From the NCBI GenBank assembly GCA_013180565.1, contig QBUN01000298.1, positions 1 to 7,081 on the forward strand: a DNA stretch of 7,081 nt, given 5' to 3'. The stretch's first letter is position 1. Every line of letters starts with the position of its first letter. The position numbers were made by a program, and so were the translations under genes. The notes beneath the pieces are model-generated. The model saw only the letters and a list, made by a program, of their open reading frames with translations. It had not been told where the DNA came from and did not search any database. The DNA is from Candidatus Methanophaga sp. GoMg3.2. GTDB lineage: Archaea; Halobacteriota; Syntropharchaeia; Alkanophagales; Methanospirareceae. Shown here piece after piece: positions 4,834 to 7,081 of this stretch.

Positions 4834-6039
4834 ATGACCGATAAAATTCAGATGAAGACTCCATTAGTGGAGATGGACGGAGACGAGATGACAAGGGTAA
4901 TGTGGGGTATGGTGAAAGAGAAACTTCTGCTTCCTTATATAGACCTCAAAACCGAGTACTATGACCTCGCACTTAAAAAGCGGGACGAGACCGATGACCA
5001 GATAACCATAGATGCGGCAGAGGCGATAAAGAGGTATAAAGTGGGTGTTAAGTGCGCTACGATAACGCCAAACGCGGCACGGGTTACGGAATACAATCTG
5101 AAAGAGCAATGGAAGAGCCCCAATGGCACAATCAGAGCCATACTGGATGGTACTATCTTCAGAACACCCATAATGGCGAAGAACATACAACCAGCGGTAA
5201 GAAATTGGACAAAACCAATAATATTGGGCAGGCACGCATACGGCGATGTTTACAAGAACGTTGAGTATCGGATTGAGGGTCCAGGGAAGGCGGAGCTTGT
5301 GGTCTCGACTGAAAATGGTGAGGACGTTAGGCGCACGATACATGAGTTCAATGGACCGGGTATAATACAGGGCATGCATAACCTTGACGCATCAATAACT
5401 AGCTTTGCCGAAGCTTGTTTCTCTTACGCACTGGACCAGAAAGTGGACCTATGGTTTGCAACAAAGGACACTATATCCAAGACATATGACAATAATTTCA
5501 GGGAGATATTCGAGAAGCTATATGAAGAGGAGTACAAGTATAAGTTTGAGGCGGCAGGGATAACTTATTTCTATACGCTAATAGACGATGCGGTAGCAAG
5601 GATAATGAGGGCGGAGGGTGGCCTGCTATGGGCGCTGAAGAACTACGATGGCGATGTGATGTCAGATATGCTTGCTGCAGCCTTTGGGAGTTTAGCGATG
5701 ATGACTTCGGTCTTAGTATCGCCTTATGGCTACTTCGAATATGAAGCGGCACATGGCACGGTGCAGAAGCACTACTACAAGCATCTCAAGGGTGAGAAGA
5801 CATCTACCAACTCAGTCGCACTGATATTTGCATGGAGTGGTGCGTTGAGGAAGCGTGGCGAGCTTGACGGCACACCTGAGCTTGGCGCATTTGCAGACAA
5901 ATTGGATGCTGCTGCTGTGAAGACAATAGAAGAGGGTGTAATGACTGGCGACTTAGCGAAGCTGGCGGAACCGCCGGCACAGAAGATTGTGTACACGGAA
6001 GAGTTCTTGGACGAGGTGGCACGGCGACTTGAGGTCTAG
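4834..6039 (+). CDS. icd: Isocitrate dehydrogenase (NADP), homodimeric eukaryote-like type
   Basis: Oxidises isocitrate to 2-oxoglutarate and CO2 with reduction of NADP, feeding glutamate synthesis. The 401-residue protein aligns by eye along its length with the mitochondrial/cytosolic eukaryotic NADP-IDH type, not with the E. coli type. Key segments: [15 protein letters not shown] (10-24), [10 protein letters not shown] (70-79), [16 protein letters not shown] with R101 and R110 (95-110), GRHAYGD with R133 (132-138), the metal-binding aspartates in [10 protein letters not shown] and [10 protein letters not shown] (249-278), and [11 protein letters not shown] (304-314). In human IDH1 the 2'-phosphate of NADP is held by Arg-His in TVTRHY. 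Here the pair is K312-H313, still basic, so NADP use is likely. ATG 4834 follows an A-run and no Shine-Dalgarno sequence is seen. TTG 4798 or ATG 4852 are less likely starts. Confidence 0.93.
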   Translation: MTDKIQMKTPLVEMDGDEMTRVMWGMVKEKLLLPYIDLKTEYYDLALKKRDETDDQITIDAAEAIKRYKVGVKCATITPNAARVTEYNLKEQWKSPNGTIRAILDGTIFRTPIMAKNIQPAVRNWTKPIILGRHAYGDVYKNVEYRIEGPGKAELVVSTENGEDVRRTIHEFNGPGIIQGMHNLDASITSFAEACFSYALDQKVDLWFATKDTISKTYDNNFREIFEKLYEEEYKYKFEAAGITYFYTLIDDAVARIMRAEGGLLWALKNYDGDVMSDMLAAAFGSLAMMTSVLVSPYGYFEYEAAHGTVQKHYYKHLKGEKTSTNSVALIFAWSGALRKRGELDGTPELGAFADKLDAAAVKTIEEGVMTGDLAKLAEPPAQKIVYTEEFLDEVARRLEV

Positions 6040-6057
6040 GATAGTTAATCATGTCAG

Positions 6058-6072
6058 GAATAGAATAGAATA
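6058..6072 (+). repeat. Three tandem GAATA units
   Basis: GAATA occurs three times in a row at 6058-6072 in the short gap between icd and the epimerase gene. It is part of an AT-rich stretch that may contain a promoter (AATAAAGATATTATAG follows). A chance microrepeat is the simplest reading. Confidence 0.4.
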
Positions 6073-6090
6073 AAGATATTATAGAGATTG

Positions 6091-7026
6091 ATGAAAGCGA
6101 TTATAACAGGGGGAGCAGGATTCATAGGCTCAAATCTTGCTGAAGTACTGTCACGGGATAATGAAGTCATTATCGTGGACGATTTATCTACAGGAAATGA
6201 GGCGAATATCCGCGGTTTTGAGATCGAGTTTGTAAAAGGCAGCGTTACCGATTTAGATTTACTGCGTAAGGTTTTTAAAGGTGCCGATTACGTCTTCCAT
6301 CAAGCTGCGATACCAAGCGTGCCGAGGAGTATCAAAGACCCGGTAAGTACAAACGAAGCAAATGTGACGGGAACGCTAAATGTCCTCATTGCTGCGCGGG
6401 ATTGTAGCGTGAAGAAGGTGATTTTTGCATCCTCTAGTTCTGCATATGGCGATACACCCGAACTGCCGAAGAGAGAGGATATGAACCCAAATCCGCTGTC
6501 GCCATATGCCGTGACAAAGCTTGTAGGCGAGTATTATTGTAATGTTTTTGATGATGTTTACGACTTGAAAACAGCGGCATTACGATATTTCAACGTTTAT
6601 GGGCCTAAGCAGGACCCTCACTCAGACTATGCGGCAGTGATACCAAAGTTCATAAAGCGTATTCAGGAAGGAAAGCCACCAATAATCTATGGTGACGGGA
6701 ATCAAACGCGTGATTTTACCTCTGTTGAGGATGTGGTGAGTGCGAATATCCTTGCTGCGGAAAGTGATGCTAAAGGCGTATATAACGTCGCAACGGGAAA
6801 GCGAATCACGATAAATGAATTGGCAAGCGTGATAATGGCGATCATGGGACGGGATTTGGATCCGATACATGAAAAGCAGAGGGAAGGAGATGTGCTGCAT
6901 TCCTTAGGCGATATAACAAAGGCGAAGAAGGATTTCGGTTATGCGCCCGGGGATAAGTTAGAAGCGAATTTGAAAGAGACGGTAAAGTGGTTTCGTGAAC
7001 TCTATTCTTCAGACGTATTTGTTTAG
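6091..7026 (+). CDS. galE: NAD-dependent sugar-nucleotide epimerase (GalE/WbpP-like)
   Basis: An extended short-chain dehydrogenase/reductase that probably interconverts UDP-glucose/UDP-galactose or their N-acetylated forms, for cell-surface glycans or protein glycosylation. The Rossmann motif TGGAGFIGSN holds G7-x2-G10-x2-G13, and D30-D31 suits the NAD ribose. The catalytic residues lie in ASSSSAYGD (S116/S117 region) and SPYAVTK (Y139-x3-K143). Substrate-site segments are LRYFNVYGPKQDP (164-176), AAVIPKFIKRI (181-191) and YGDGNQTRDFTSVEDVV (200-216). The segment LIAARDxxVKKV and the QDPxxxYAAVIPK stretch look closer to UDP-N-acetylglucosamine 4-epimerases of the WbpP type, but substrate cannot be fixed from sequence. 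The 311-residue length is normal. ATG 6091 is preferred over the adjacent TTG 6088. It is 51 bases after icd. Confidence 0.88.
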   Translation: MKAIITGGAGFIGSNLAEVLSRDNEVIIVDDLSTGNEANIRGFEIEFVKGSVTDLDLLRKVFKGADYVFHQAAIPSVPRSIKDPVSTNEANVTGTLNVLIAARDCSVKKVIFASSSSAYGDTPELPKREDMNPNPLSPYAVTKLVGEYYCNVFDDVYDLKTAALRYFNVYGPKQDPHSDYAAVIPKFIKRIQEGKPPIIYGDGNQTRDFTSVEDVVSANILAAESDAKGVYNVATGKRITINELASVIMAIMGRDLDPIHEKQREGDVLHSLGDITKAKKDFGYAPGDKLEANLKETVKWFRELYSSDVFV

Positions 7027-7041
7027 CCCACATTCCGCACT

Positions 7042-7055
7042 TTAATATTATATAG
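7042..7055 (+). promoter_or_regulatory. Possible TATA element for a gene beyond the window
   Basis: TTAATATTATATAG lies just after the epimerase stop. It resembles an archaeal TATA box and could serve a plus-strand gene starting outside the window. The next gene is not visible, so this is only a candidate. Confidence 0.25.
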
Positions 7056-7081
7056 ATCCGAATTTATTAATTCACAGGACT

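Noticed and set aside
4864..5379. 171-residue open frame on the minus strand within icd
   Set aside because: It lies wholly opposite a well-conserved isocitrate dehydrogenase, and its translation has no family-like pattern. It is a shadow of the real gene.

Overview
The window reads as chromosomal DNA of a euryarchaeon. Evidence for an archaeon: a single Dph2-type diphthamide enzyme, an rpl39e-rpl31e-aIF6 cluster, AT-rich TATA-like elements placed for leaderless transcripts, and an intron-less tRNA-Gly without an encoded CCA end. GC content looks to be in the low to mid 40s percent by eye. The gene mix (homodimeric eukaryote-like NADP isocitrate dehydrogenase, a pRiA4b ORF-3-like protein, decamer-type intergenic repeats) would fit an ANME-1/Syntrophoarchaeia-like lineage, but that placement is a guess and was not tested.

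Layout. Positions 1-65 may hold the 3' end of a plus-strand gene cut by the window edge. A small unknown minus-strand gene (127-363) is divergent from dph2 (436-1434), and dph2 is followed 19 bases later by a nucleoside phosphorylase of the MTA/MTI phosphorylase family (1454-2155). A 310-base non-coding stretch (2156-2465) holds decamer repeats and an imperfect inverted repeat bounding about 200 bp. Next comes a tRNA-Gly(UCC) (2466-2536), and convergent to it a pRiA4b ORF-3-like protein fused to a ZZ-like zinc finger (2572-3111, minus). Upstream of that, also on the minus strand, is the ribosomal cluster rpl39e (4207-4365), rpl31e (3931-4200) and aIF6 (3225-3926). A 51-base divergent promoter separates rpl39e from queD (4417-4779), followed by NADP-dependent isocitrate dehydrogenase (4834-6039) and a GalE/WbpP-like sugar-nucleotide epimerase (6091-7026).

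How the genes fit together. Much of the window serves translation: Dph2 modifies EF2, the tRNA-Gly and two ribosomal proteins are core machinery, aIF6 acts on the large subunit, and QueD makes a precursor of the tRNA base archaeosine. The phosphorylase next to dph2 makes metabolic sense because the Dph2 reaction releases 5'-methylthioadenosine, the start of the salvage route this family serves. Isocitrate dehydrogenase supplies 2-oxoglutarate and NADPH, and the epimerase supplies sugar nucleotides for surface glycans. I see no complete novel system. The least explained parts are the repeat-bounded segment at 2180-2382, the zinc-finger fusion protein, and the small orphan gene.
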